NCBI GenBank assembly: GCA_963838835.1
Contig: CAWITA010000019.1
Location: 1-64,000, forward strand
Direction of reading: 5' to 3'
DNA length: 64,000 nt
Origin: Bog-473 sp963838835
GTDB lineage: Bacteria; Actinomycetota; Acidimicrobiia; Acidimicrobiales; RAAP-2
Positions 26,233-34,473 of the stretch are shown here, piece after piece; position 1 is the first letter of the stretch, and each line of letters opens with the position of its first letter. The notes below the pieces were generated by a model that did not search any database, had not been told where the DNA came from, and was given only the letters and a program-made list of their open reading frames with translations. Made by a program: the position numbers and the translations under genes.

Positions 26233-26904
26233 GTGGACAGTAACCCCTTCCCGTTCGATTTCTTTGACCGGGCTGACGGGTCCCGCGATTCGGCGTTCTA
26301 CTCGTGGCCTCGCCTGGTCACCCACCTCGACGACCATGCCATCGCTGCGGTGGGTGCCTTATATGACGAACTTGGGATCTCCGGCGACGTGCTCGATCTG
26401 ATGAGTTCGTGGGTCTCGCACTTCCGAACCGCGCCAGCGCGCCTAACCGTGCTCGGGATGAACTCCGACGAGCTCGACGCGAACCCCTCGGCAGGGGTCA
26501 CCGTCGTCCACGACCTCAACGCCGAACCCCGGTTGCCGTTCCCCGACGAGTCGTTCGACGCTGTGGTGTGCTGCGCCTCCGTCGACTACCTCACCAGACC
26601 CATAGAAGTGTTTGCTGACGTGGCCCGCGTGTTGCGCGCAGGAGGGCCGTTCGTCTGTGCGTTCTCTAATCGATGCTTTCCGACCAAGGCTATTCGAGGC
26701 TGGCTGTACGCCGACAACGAGCAGCGCTGCGAGATCGTCGAACAGTACTTCCGTCTCGCTAGACGTTGGGGTGAGCCTCGCAGCCAACGACGTACCCCTG
26801 CTTCGCATCCAGGCGACCCGTTGCTAGCAGTCTGGGCTCACCGAGCGAGGCGTGCCGCAACAGACGAACCGAGGTCGCCTGCCGAAATCGATGCCGAACG
26901 GTAA
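26233..26904 (+). CDS. Class I SAM-dependent methyltransferase
   Basis: A 223-residue methyltransferase of the Methyltransf_11 type. The SAM-binding motif I region is VLDLMSSWVSHF (a variant of the usual D-G-G), followed by LTVLGMNSDELDAN, motif III VVHDLNAEPRLPFPDESFDA and VVCCASVDYLTRP, then EVFADVARVLRAGGPFVCAFS. The glycine-poor motif I is characteristic of this subfamily in actinobacteria and cyanobacteria. Substrate unknown. The GTG at 26233 is the first plausible start; the frame upstream lacks family character. Confidence 0.85.
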   Translation: MDSNPFPFDFFDRADGSRDSAFYSWPRLVTHLDDHAIAAVGALYDELGISGDVLDLMSSWVSHFRTAPARLTVLGMNSDELDANPSAGVTVVHDLNAEPRLPFPDESFDAVVCCASVDYLTRPIEVFADVARVLRAGGPFVCAFSNRCFPTKAIRGWLYADNEQRCEIVEQYFRLARRWGEPRSQRRTPASHPGDPLLAVWAHRARRAATDEPRSPAEIDAER

Positions 26905-27240
26905 CGCAGCGCAGTACCGGTGATCTGGGATGCCTCCCCCACGCAGAGATGCGCATCGTTCAGCCGCTGACGAGCTCCACCTGTCGACGGATCTTCGGTC
27001 TGGTGAATACGGAGTAGCAACTCTTGCTCCCGTGACTATCCCCATGTGCCGAACGGCGTGACCCGACCCGATTGGCGAAGTGGGCGACCCAGGCACACCG
27101 TGATCGGTGAACATACGGGGGCATCTCCATCGAAGCGTTCAAGTCGATTCTCCGGGGTGTCGGTCGGAGGCGAGGCAAGAGGTCGTTGGAGGAACAGGAG
27201 CGTCTCGGTGGGGTCGTCGCGATCGGTTTCGAGGATCGCC
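26905..27240. other. Intergenic, no gene seen
   Basis: The stops of the methyltransferase and of the three-gene minus-strand operon converge here. I see no hairpin strong enough to call. Confidence 0.5.
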
Positions 27241-27975
27241 CTATGCAAACGGATAGGCGGCAACCGAGCGCTCCAGTTGGGTCCAGACGTGGGCCGGGTC
27301 ACCCGAAGGTGTGGCGGCGACGACGACGCTGCCGGCGGACCCCCTCATTACATAGCAGGCCACCTCGTGGAAGTGGTGGTGACCGACGGTCGTGACGTAA
27401 TCATCGATGACGCACGACCGCACTCCCGTCGCGGTTCGGACCGATTCCACCGAGGCGTCCTCGTGGACGGAGACGGCGTCGTCGCCCCGCAAGTGGGTGA
27501 GGCGGAATGCGGCCCAGTTCTGCAGGGTCTCGGTACCTTGACGTGGAGTGACATTGAGATAGCCGAGATATGTCCCGGTCGAGTTGCGAAGGGCCAACGA
27601 CAACGTGCCGGGATCGCCGTCGACCGTACGGAACCCCGGGGGCGAGGGCACGGTTCCGAGCCCGGAAGGGACGGTGAGCCGCAGCCAAGTCGCCGGCGGT
27701 GTGGTTGACTCGAGCCAACTAAACGACCCAAGCGTCGCCGAGGTCACAGACCCTGAATGAGCACTGCTCGCCTTGGTCGCGTCCGCAGCTCGGGCCTTCG
27801 ATGCCGGCTGCGCGGCCAAGCCGATCCCGGCGGCCACCGCCACCAACAGCGCGGCCGAGACGATCCCGATGACGAGGCGCGGGGATGGCCGGATGGCCGG
27901 ATTGCGCGTGGGCGGCTGCTGAGCGGCGGGCTGTTGGGTGGCGGAGGGCTCCGTGGATCGAACCAGGCGGGTCAC
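27241..27975 (-). CDS. Signal-anchored hypothetical protein, operon gene 3
   Basis: A 244-residue protein. A Gln/Pro/Ala-rich cytoplasmic tail (TQQPAAQQPPTRNPA) precedes one membrane segment (LVIGIVSAALLVAVAAGIGL, residues 34-53); the rest is an exported domain with WLRLTVPSGLGTVP, GYLNVTPRQG and a His-rich VGHHHFHEVACYVM near residue 210. The last segment has a cysteine pair (RSCVIDDY, VACYV). The GTG at 27975 overlaps the stop of the upstream gene as GTGA, so translation is coupled. The exported part resembles small actinobacterial stress or lipid-binding domains, but I do not assign a family. Confidence 0.7.
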   Translation of the reverse strand: MTRLVRSTEPSATQQPAAQQPPTRNPAIRPSPRLVIGIVSAALLVAVAAGIGLAAQPASKARAADATKASSAHSGSVTSATLGSFSWLESTTPPATWLRLTVPSGLGTVPSPPGFRTVDGDPGTLSLALRNSTGTYLGYLNVTPRQGTETLQNWAAFRLTHLRGDDAVSVHEDASVESVRTATGVRSCVIDDYVTTVGHHHFHEVACYVMRGSAGSVVVAATPSGDPAHVWTQLERSVAAYPFA

Positions 27976-28457
27976 TTCTCTACGCCGGCAGCCTGGCGAC
28001 GACTGAACCGGCTCCAGGTAGAACCGCGCCAGACGGCGACGGTCCAGGCCAGCAAGGCGATCGCTCCGACAACCTCCAAGATGATTGTCTCGGTCACGAA
28101 CGAAGCCCGCGCAGACTCCCGGAAGCCGAACAAGCCGAAGTTGAGGCTGACAATGAGTCCTCCGAGGGTCAAGATCATGAATCCCGCCCCCAGGAGCCCC
28201 GCGAGCGGCCGCGGCCACGCCAGCAGGACTGCCGCCAGAATGAAGCCACCCACGGCGTCGGCCAAAAAGAGCGGGCCGACGGTCGAGATGTCCCGGTATC
28301 CCTCCGTCCACAGGTGAAGGTGGATGGCGGCCACCCAAAGGAGCAGACCGGCGCACACCACGCGGAGCATGAGGACGGTCAGGAACGTGGGTCCATGTAG
28401 GGCCTGCGTCCCGTGGCGCCGGAGCGACGCCGTCTGATCAGAGGTTGCCGTCGCCAT
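27972..28457 (-). CDS. Four-helix membrane protein, operon gene 2
   Basis: A 161-residue integral membrane protein with four hydrophobic segments: LRVVCAGLLLWVAAIHLHLW, LADAVGGFILAAVLLAW, LLGAGFMILTLGGLIVSL and ILEVVGAIALLAWTVAVW. The AAIHLHLW motif in helix 1 is shared with a family of actinobacterial membrane proteins of unknown function. The ATG at 28457 has GGAGGG upstream and lies 20 bases inside the end of the Pro-rich gene; the stop overlaps the next gene by GTGA. Confidence 0.75.
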   Translation of the reverse strand: MATATSDQTASLRRHGTQALHGPTFLTVLMLRVVCAGLLLWVAAIHLHLWTEGYRDISTVGPLFLADAVGGFILAAVLLAWPRPLAGLLGAGFMILTLGGLIVSLNFGLFGFRESARASFVTETIILEVVGAIALLAWTVAVWRGSTWSRFSRRQAAGVEK

Positions 28458-28917
28458 CGCTCGGCCCTCCGTTGTTGTCGGCGTCATGGTCGCCGCCGTT
28501 GTCCTGGGCAATACCGTTGACGACGGCCGGCGGTGTAGCCACCGGAGGGGCCGCTGTCGGCGGCGGGGGTGGCACAGTGGTCGGCGGTGTAGCCACCGGA
28601 GGGGCCGTTGTCGGCGGCGGGGGTGGGCTGGGAGTCGGCGGTACGACAGTCGGAGGGGTCGTCGGCGGCGGGGTCGTTTTCGGCGGCGGGGCTGGCACCG
28701 GGCTCGGCGGAGTTGTCGCGAGGGGGGTCTTCGTCGCTGGCGTTCGCACGGCAGTCGGAGGGGTCGGCGGCGGCGGTTGCGTGGTGGTGGCGTGGACCGC
28801 AGGGCTTGGTTTGATGGCGGTGGCGTGGGAGATCGACATGAGCCCGAGCCCGAGAGCCAGACCTCCCGCCACGACAGCCGCGATCACCGCGATGAGAATT
28901 CCCAGTCGTTTGGTCAC
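28438..28917 (-). CDS. Membrane-anchored proline-rich protein, operon gene 1
   Basis: A 159-residue protein with an N-terminal membrane segment (LGILIAVIAAVVAGGLALGL) and a long outside region almost entirely Pro, Thr, Ala and Val (TTPPSPVPAPPPKTTPP, PPVATPP twice), ending in an acidic Asn/Asp/Gly tail NGGDHDADNNGGPSDGDG. A 66-base stretch is duplicated in tandem around 28540-28625 (minus-strand PPVATPP units). The acidic tail could bind calcium, but no strict motif is seen. It is the first gene of a three-gene operon; the start codon follows GGACGGTC. Confidence 0.7.
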   Translation of the reverse strand: MTKRLGILIAVIAAVVAGGLALGLGLMSISHATAIKPSPAVHATTTQPPPPTPPTAVRTPATKTPLATTPPSPVPAPPPKTTPPPTTPPTVVPPTPSPPPPPTTAPPVATPPTTVPPPPPTAAPPVATPPAVVNGIAQDNGGDHDADNNGGPSDGDGNL

Positions 28918-29230
28918 TTGACCGTCCTTTGAGTTGTGAGGTGCGGTTGCCGTACGTTCGCTGGCGCAATCCCGGATTGCTTATGAATAGTCAGAGGTTT
29001 ACGGCACCCCTTCACCGCGCTGTTGCGAGGCTTCTGGAACTCACTACGGGGGAGGCGACGCAAGAGTTCATTCATGCGGCGAGTGGCACGGTCGTTGGTG
29101 ACGGTAAACAATCCCTTCAACCCGCTGCGGCGTAGGTGTGGGTTGGGGGCCCTCCCCGATCGACAAGCCGACCGCATGTCGGCGCGCCTCGCGTCGACCG
29201 GTGGCGCATATCGCGCGCCCAAGGGTGTCA

Positions 29231-29341
29231 ATGGCAGCTTGGGATCGGCCCTCAGCCTGACAAGCGCAAGGCTTCCAACCGCGACCGATGGTCACGGAGC
29301 CCGGTCTAGTACGCCCGGCAACGCGAGCTTTGGCAGGTTCC
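29231..29341. repeat. Dispersed ~110-bp repeat, copy 1
   Basis: Matches 52657-52769 along its length: GGCAGCTT-GGATCGGC, CCTGACAAGCGCAAGGCT, GCGACCGATGGTC, and CCGAGCTT or GCGAGCTT near the end. In the other copy the left part is the 3' end of a SnoaL-like gene, so this one may be the tail of a lost paralogue. Confidence 0.75.
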
Positions 29342-29418
29342 TAGCTCCATTTCCGGACGTCGCGCCGCTCGGCGTGCCAGGATGCAGGTCACGACGCACC
29401 CGACCCCGAGGACACATC

Positions 29419-30261
29419 GTGGCCCCAAACAAGAAACAGTTTGAAGCGTGGAACGGGGGCGAGTCGGTGCACTACGTTGACCACGCCGACCGCTACGACC
29501 GCCAACTAGCGCCGTTCACCGAGGCGCTGCTCGAACAGGTCCGACTGACACCGCATCGCTCCTTGCTCGATGTGGGCTGCGGGTCCGGCACCCTCACCCT
29601 CGCGGCAGCTCGCATGGCCGAGTCGGCGGTCGGCATCGACATCTCCGCGCCACTTATGGAGGTCGCGTCCGAGCGAGCCTGCACAGCGCAAATCGACAAC
29701 GTGGAGTTCGTCGTCGCCGACGCCCAGACCTACGCCTTTGCTCCGGGCACGTTCGACCTCGTGGTCAGCCAATTCGGGCTTATGTTCTTCGATGACCCGG
29801 TCGGCGCATTCTCGAACTTGCGACGCTCGCTCACTCCCGTCGGCCGGCTGGCGTTTGTCAGCTGGCAGGGCCTCCCGGCGAACGAATGGCTCACTGTCAT
29901 CGCCAGCGAGGTGGCGAACCACGTCGAGATCCCCGAATTCGGCGGCCTTTCAAAGGGGCCGGGGATGTTCGCGCTCATGGACCAGGACGAGACGACAGCG
30001 CTCCTCGAAGCGGCGGGATTCACCGAGGTGGCGTTCGAGTCGCTCGCACCGACCATCCTCATCGGCGGGGGCGGCACGGTCGACCAGTCGATGGAGTTCC
30101 TCCTCGGGATGGGGATGGCTCGAGGTCTGGTCGGCCTGGCGGGGACGGACACTCATGACAAGATTGTCGAGGCTGTCCGCTTGTCTCTCACAGAGCGCTA
30201 CGAGCCCGGTGTCGGTGTGCGGTTTGGGGCAGGCGCATGGATGGTCACCGCGCTCGCCTAG
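29419..30261 (+). CDS. Class I SAM-dependent methyltransferase (UbiE-like)
   Basis: A 280-residue methyltransferase. Motif I is LLDVGCGSGTLTLAAA, the acidic end of strand 2 is VGIDIS, motif II is VADAQTYAF, then FDLVVSQFGLMFFDDP and LRRSLTPVGRLAFVSW. The C-terminal half (NEWLTVIASE, PGMFALMDQDETTALLEAAG) is the lid seen in small-molecule methyltransferases. It starts KKQFEAWNGGESVHYVD, the usual beginning, at the GTG at 29419; open frame further upstream is not family-like. Substrate unknown. Confidence 0.88.
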   Translation: MAPNKKQFEAWNGGESVHYVDHADRYDRQLAPFTEALLEQVRLTPHRSLLDVGCGSGTLTLAAARMAESAVGIDISAPLMEVASERACTAQIDNVEFVVADAQTYAFAPGTFDLVVSQFGLMFFDDPVGAFSNLRRSLTPVGRLAFVSWQGLPANEWLTVIASEVANHVEIPEFGGLSKGPGMFALMDQDETTALLEAAGFTEVAFESLAPTILIGGGGTVDQSMEFLLGMGMARGLVGLAGTDTHDKIVEAVRLSLTERYEPGVGVRFGAGAWMVTALA

Positions 30262-30366
30262 TCCTGTGTTCGGGAGGTAAGGCAAAACCGTTCGGGGGCA
30301 CCCCCAACCGCCCGCTATCGGCACGTACCGTGCGCATAGGGAGCTCTATAGAACCGGACCTGAGCC

Positions 30367-30666
30367 TCATCTCGCGTAAGCAGGAGCGAGCTCGATCTCC
30401 TTGGCTGATACACCGGCGCCACAATCAGGACACGTCACAGCAACCGCGATCGGAGAGGAGCATCCCCGATGCCGAAGCAAGTACAGCGGGCCGCCCTCCT
30501 GGATGTGCCGGTCGCCCCAGGCTTTCAGGGTGACGATGATCGGCACGAGTGGTTCTTCACCACTCGCTGTCAGCCCATATTCGTGTCGAGGAGGCCGTTC
30601 CTGGTATCGAACTCGCTCCAGGATGCCGGCCTCGACGAGCCGATTCAGGCGATCCGTCAGCACGTT
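30367..30666 (-). pseudogene. HxlR-family regulator, N-terminal half lost
   Basis: The sequence NVLTDRLNRLVEAGILERV, RPPRHEYGLTASG, VPIIVTLKAWGDRHI and a C-terminal CPDCGAGVSAKEI are the second half of an HxlR winged-helix protein. The first half (helices 1-2 of the DNA-binding domain) is missing: just before NVLTDRL the sequence becomes the dispersed repeat at 30677-30757. The gene appears to have been cut by that repeat or by a rearrangement at it. Confidence 0.75.
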
Positions 30667-30676
30667 GAAGGCAAGC

Positions 30677-30757
30677 AGCACCGCCGGCCGAACTCCCTCT
30701 ACCCCGTCAACCCCTTGAGGTGCTCCGCACACGCCCACACCCGCCACCAGCGGTCAC
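30677..30757. repeat. Dispersed ~80-bp repeat, copy 1
   Basis: CCGCCGGCCGAACTCCCT, CCCGTCA-CCCC, GAGGTG-TCCG, ACGCCCACACCCGCCACCA match 34358-34437 in order. On the minus strand it would encode WWRVWACAEHLKGLTG. Confidence 0.75.
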
Positions 30758-30851
30758 CTGAAGGCGAGAACCAGCGACCCGTCCACGACAGAATCTCGGG
30801 GCAGTGTTCGACCTGAAGGCCAGCGTCGTGGACGACGCGCCACCACTTCAT
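30699..30851 (-). CDS. Possible small Trp/Cys-rich protein
   Basis: About 50 residues with HCPEILSWTGRWFSPSGDR and RWWRVWACAEHLKG. The CP and CAEH pairs could form a small metal site, and the second copy of the repeat (34358-34437) encodes a similar WWRVWASPDHLEG. It may be a real small protein or only the coding remnant of a mobile repeat. Confidence 0.3.
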   Translation of the reverse strand: MKWWRVVHDAGLQVEHCPEILSWTGRWFSPSGDRWWRVWACAEHLKGLTG

Positions 30852-30977
30852 GGGTTCCACCACGAAGGCGTTGGCGTCGGGGTCGCCGCGCTGCGGCGTG
30901 GTCACGGCGGAGAAGGCCACGCCGTGCCTTTAGCTCCCGCACCTACCTGGATCGGATCTGGTCGTGCGACCAACTGA

Positions 30978-31115
30978 GCGGCCCCCGGCCTGGGGGTGAC
31001 CGGACCGGGGGCCGCCTTGGTAAGAGGGAGCACGTTGTCCCGTGATGCAAGGCGGTCCAGCGCCACGGCGTGCTCGAGGCCAGTTTCCCAGGGGCGGAAG
31101 TTCTGCGACAAGGAG
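30978..31115. repeat. Perfect GC hairpin plus dispersed repeat, copy C
   Basis: GCGGCCCCCGG (30978-30988) pairs perfectly with CCGGGGGCCGC (31005-31015). The following GGCGTGCTCGAGG, TTTCCCAGGGGCGGAAG and GACAAGGAGT match the tails of copies A (18327-18525) and B (32733-32930), which also carry a GC hairpin at the same distance. Confidence 0.65.
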
Positions 31116-31150
31116 TCTCTTGAGGAAAGCGCCCGCGTGCCATTTCCGCA

Positions 31151-31420
31151 CTAGCGGGGGCGGGGGGCGGTGACTTGGTCGGAGTACACCTCGCCCCCGA
31201 CGTTCGACTGTGGCGGGACGAGCATCTTTGGAGGAAGGGGTTCGGACCTCGAAGGACACAACCTGTTGACAACTTGTGCCTCACGGTTGGCCACAATGAC
31301 GGCGGGGGGATCAACCCGCCGCAATCGGTGACGACCGTTGTGACCAGCTGGCTTCATGCAGCGCCAAGCGTGATTGAGGACGCAGTCCTGCCAGCTGTAT
31401 GGGCAGCGCATCCGAGTCAT
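31151..31420 (-). CDS. Small Cys/His-rich hypothetical protein
   Basis: An 89-residue basic protein whose N terminus holds CPYSWQDCVLNHAWRC followed by GHNGRHRL, a C-x6-C-x7-C plus two His that looks like a small zinc site. The ATG at 31420 has a good AGGGAGGG four bases away, which favours real translation over chance. The C-terminal half is Pro-rich and featureless. Family unknown. Confidence 0.5.
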   Translation of the reverse strand: MTRMRCPYSWQDCVLNHAWRCMKPAGHNGRHRLRRVDPPAVIVANREAQVVNRLCPSRSEPLPPKMLVPPQSNVGGEVYSDQVTAPRPR

Positions 31421-31462
31421 TCCGCCCTCCCTTACTGATGTCGACCGCGTTTCCGCACGCAA

Positions 31463-31858
31463 TAGGAGCGCGACCGCAAAAGATCACCACTCGGGACAAG
31501 GTCGCAGTCGTTCATTAGGACCTCCGACAACGACCCCAGCCCGAATCCGCCCGGTTCTGGGAGATATGGTCAGTACCGATTCGGGCTCAGGTCGCTTTCA
31601 ACGGGACCCAGGGAAAAGGTCAAATGAAAGCCCAGGGCCCTTCTGGTTTTACCCACGGGCGAACATCCCGAACCAATTTCGGGGAGAAAAGAGGACCCGT
31701 TCAGCGAACCACCTGAACGAGGGGTTCTGCTACTGCGGTGTCAGCCGATCAAGACCGAGCGGACCTCGTTGGCGTCTAGGACTATCCCGACGCCGCCGGA
31801 CGTGGGCACCTGACCTTCGGTGAACGGGGACACCTCGCGTTGGGACACCACACCGATA
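31463..31858. other. Intergenic, no gene seen
   Basis: Less GC-rich than most of the window, with no supported gene, hairpin or repeat. Confidence 0.45.
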
Positions 31859-32398
31859 TCAGGGGATGGACTCGACCGAGACCAATCCGTCCGGCCGACG
31901 TTCACTCGCACCGCTCGACGTGTTCGATTCCCGCCTGTCCACTTGAAAGATGATCCTCTGGTAGATCACGAACTTGGCGAACCAAAAGACGATGTTGAGT
32001 AGAAGGAACCCAACACCGACGACGACCAGGTGAAAGCGTTGCCCCGAGGGCGCCAAGCTAGCGATGGCGCCTGTTGCAAGGCTCGTTGCGGCGATACAGA
32101 TGATCGAAGTGGTCCAGTACATGGCGACCTGGCGACCGACGCGGGCGCGCGGTGCCTCGCTCCAGATCCAGTAGCGGCTCATCAGGTACGAAGGGACCGT
32201 GCCAGCAAGGTTCGCCACGACCGCGGCCGCCGTCGCCCCTGTCAAATCGGACCCATAGAGGGCCAGGAGCGTGATCTCGCTCACTGCGAAGGCAACGACC
32301 GAGGTGGCGCCGTAGCGCGCCAGGCGTACGATCGCCGCGCGTCGGCCCGGAGTGTGTCGCGGTTCGTCGACCGCACTCTCGCTGACCTGAGTGGTCAC
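31859..32398 (-). CDS. GtrA-family membrane protein
   Basis: A 179-residue protein with four membrane helices: YGATSVVAFAVSEITLLALY, AAAVVANLAGTVPSYLMSRY, TTSIICIAATSLATGAIAS and VVVGVGFLLLNIVFWFAKFVIY. The PSYLMSRYWIW loop and FAKFVIYQRIIF end are GtrA (DPMS-assisting) family marks. GtrA-like proteins are thought to help flip or use polyprenyl-linked sugars for wall polysaccharide or arabinogalactan. The GTG at 32398 has GGGGGAAG upstream. No glycosyltransferase gene is adjacent. Confidence 0.88.
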   Translation of the reverse strand: MTTQVSESAVDEPRHTPGRRAAIVRLARYGATSVVAFAVSEITLLALYGSDLTGATAAAVVANLAGTVPSYLMSRYWIWSEAPRARVGRQVAMYWTTSIICIAATSLATGAIASLAPSGQRFHLVVVGVGFLLLNIVFWFAKFVIYQRIIFQVDRRESNTSSGASERRPDGLVSVESIP

Positions 32399-32732
32399 AT
32401 GGAAACACTTCCCCCAAGAGCTTTGAGTCAGCTGTGAGCAAGCTAGAAACAAACCAACTGTTCGAGTCGATCGCAACCGTTTGGGACTCTCGGGAATACC
32501 GATACCACGAATCTCAATTATGCGACGCCGGACCGCGTGCACAGAACCAGCCTGCAGGGGGCACAGGGGCGTTCTACTAATGGCGGCAGATGATTCAGTG
32601 GCAGCAGTACCGCCGCGGGCCGGGGCTCGAGCGAGGTCCTTGCAGGCGGCGATCGCGGCCGATGCCCACTCGGGCCTGGGTCACTGCATGCGGGCACCGA
32701 CCGTCGCCCTCAATCTAAAGGGGTCGTCTTGG

Positions 32733-32930
32733 TTCCGACTGAGAATGGCATTAGGACCTTATGTCGGGAACGGCCAGACGCGTAACGGCCCGGCCTTGGA
32801 AGTTGAGCCAGGGCCGCTGTTAGTTGGGATGGAATACGGGAGACAGTGCGAATACCGGCGTGCTCCAAGCGAGGTTTCCGGGGGCGGAAGGCGGCAAACA
32901 AGGAGTTGGGACTCGGGCGGTTGCGCCCGT
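32733..32930. repeat. Dispersed ~200-bp repeat, copy B
   Basis: Aligns with 18327-18525 throughout and in its tail with 31030-31115. It sits just beyond the 3' end of the second hydrolase-cyclase gene. Confidence 0.75.
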
Positions 32931-32987
32931 GAGCGCGAACGACCCCGGCGTTTTGCAGCAACCTCTTATTCTGCGGGGATTCGCCTC

Positions 32988-34301
32988 TCAGGATTTCACG
33001 GCGTGTAGCCGCCACATCCCTGGTACGCCCTTGAGCTCGTGCTCGCCTCTGTCCTCAAACTCAAGGCCAGATCCCGCAACAAGGTCCTTAACAGTCGAGG
33101 ACACTAGTACCTCGCCCTCGCCAGCAAGAGCTGCAACGCGCGCCCCGGTGTGAACCGCCATTCCGGCCACGTCGAGACCCCGAAGCTCTATCTCGCCTGT
33201 GTGCAATCCTGCACGTGTCTTCATGCCATAGGTACCCAGAACATCTCTAATCGCGATTGCGCATCTCACAGCTCGGGCGGGCCCGTCGAAGGTCGCAAGC
33301 ATGCCGTCGCCCAGCTTGTTGACAACCCGCCCGCGGAACGCGGCGACGGTGTCTTGCGTAACCCGGTCGTGCTGGTCTAGGAGGTCCCGCCAGGCTTTGT
33401 CTCCAACTGACGCGAGGTGTGCGGTGGAGCCAACGATGTCCGTGAAGAGAACGGTCGCGAGTTGTCGGTGGTCGTCCTCAGAATCGATTTCAGGTTCCCT
33501 CAAGAACCGTGTGATCTCCGAAAGCACAGGGGCCGTGTCACCGAGATACAAGTCGTGTTCGCTTCCTTGCAGCTCGATGAAGCGGGCGTTGGGGATCAGG
33601 GCCACCGCCGTCCTGCTGGCATCGGCATCCCACATTTGGTCACCCTGCCTATGAAACACAAGGGTCGGGGCGCGGACGTGCGCCAAGATCGGAGTGACAT
33701 CTACCTGGGACGCATATTCCATTTGTCGCGCCACTTGCTGAGGGCTGCCGCCCAGACGATGTGCCCGGCCCCACCACCAGCGCAGGACGGGGTCGTGGGC
33801 GACCCGAGGATTGTAGGCCTTGAGGCCCTGGGTGCTCGCTAACCAGAGCACGCTCAATTGGCGCTGGTCGTTGGCGATGGCACGCATTTCCGGGTACGAC
33901 CCGCGCAAGCTATTGAGGATAAGTGAGCGCACCCTCTGCGGATAGGTCGCAGCAAACACCACCTCAGCAATCCCAAAGGAAAGAGAGAACAGGGTTGGTC
34001 GCTCGCACCCCGCGGCGTCGAGGACGGCCAGCAAGTCGGCGGCATCGCTCTCCAATCCGGCCACCTGGTCGGTGGTTGAGATCGGATCCGAGGCACCGAA
34101 GCCACGGTTGTCGTAGGCGATGATACGGGCGACGCGACCCAGCGCGTCCATGAACTCCGCCAGTTGCGGCAGGTCCCACATGAGGTCGATTGGAAAAGAG
34201 TTGCTTGGCCTGACGACCAGGTCGATCGGTCCCGTTCCGAAGATCTCGTAGGCGAGGTAAGCGCCGTCCCTCCTGGCAAACTGCACTTCGATGTCTCGCA
34301 T
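32988..34301 (-). CDS. Alpha/beta hydrolase-class III nucleotide cyclase fusion (second copy)
   Basis: A 437-residue protein with the same plan as 8607-9941. The hydrolase half has DNRGFGASDP, a serine in the elbow position (LFSLSFGIAEVVFAA) and a C-terminal GSEHDLYLGD with a usable His, so unlike the first copy it may be catalytic. The cyclase half has both metal aspartates (FTDIVGST, LGDGMLATF), but Asn replaces the base-selecting Lys and His the transition-state Asn (MAVHTGARV). The ends are nearly identical in the two copies (EFEDRGEHELKGVPG). The start may be the ATG at 34301, with GGGGA upstream, or the one at 34313. Confidence 0.85.
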   Translation of the reverse strand: MRDIEVQFARRDGAYLAYEIFGTGPIDLVVRPSNSFPIDLMWDLPQLAEFMDALGRVARIIAYDNRGFGASDPISTTDQVAGLESDAADLLAVLDAAGCERPTLFSLSFGIAEVVFAATYPQRVRSLILNSLRGSYPEMRAIANDQRQLSVLWLASTQGLKAYNPRVAHDPVLRWWWGRAHRLGGSPQQVARQMEYASQVDVTPILAHVRAPTLVFHRQGDQMWDADASRTAVALIPNARFIELQGSEHDLYLGDTAPVLSEITRFLREPEIDSEDDHRQLATVLFTDIVGSTAHLASVGDKAWRDLLDQHDRVTQDTVAAFRGRVVNKLGDGMLATFDGPARAVRCAIAIRDVLGTYGMKTRAGLHTGEIELRGLDVAGMAVHTGARVAALAGEGEVLVSSTVKDLVAGSGLEFEDRGEHELKGVPGMWRLHAVKS

Positions 34302-34357
34302 ATATGTCCCCATAGTGCCTGCTTGAGGTGACAGTTCGAGAATGACACATAGCCGAT

Positions 34358-34437
34358 CAGCGCCGCCGGCCGAACTCCCTAAGGCCCGTCAGCCCCCTCG
34401 AGGTGGTCCGGAGACGCCCACACCCGCCACCATCGGG
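34358..34437. repeat. Dispersed ~80-bp repeat, copy 2
   Basis: About 80% identical to 30677-30757 and ending a few dozen bases upstream of the hydrolase-cyclase start. Similarity stops sharply at both ends. Confidence 0.75.
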
Positions 34438-34473
34438 CTCTCGTGGCGAAATCTCCGACGATGACCCCATTGG

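Noticed and set aside
31374..31823. 149-residue plus-strand frame
   Set aside because: Very basic, low-complexity composition without domain or ribosome site; overlaps the start of a better minus-strand small gene.
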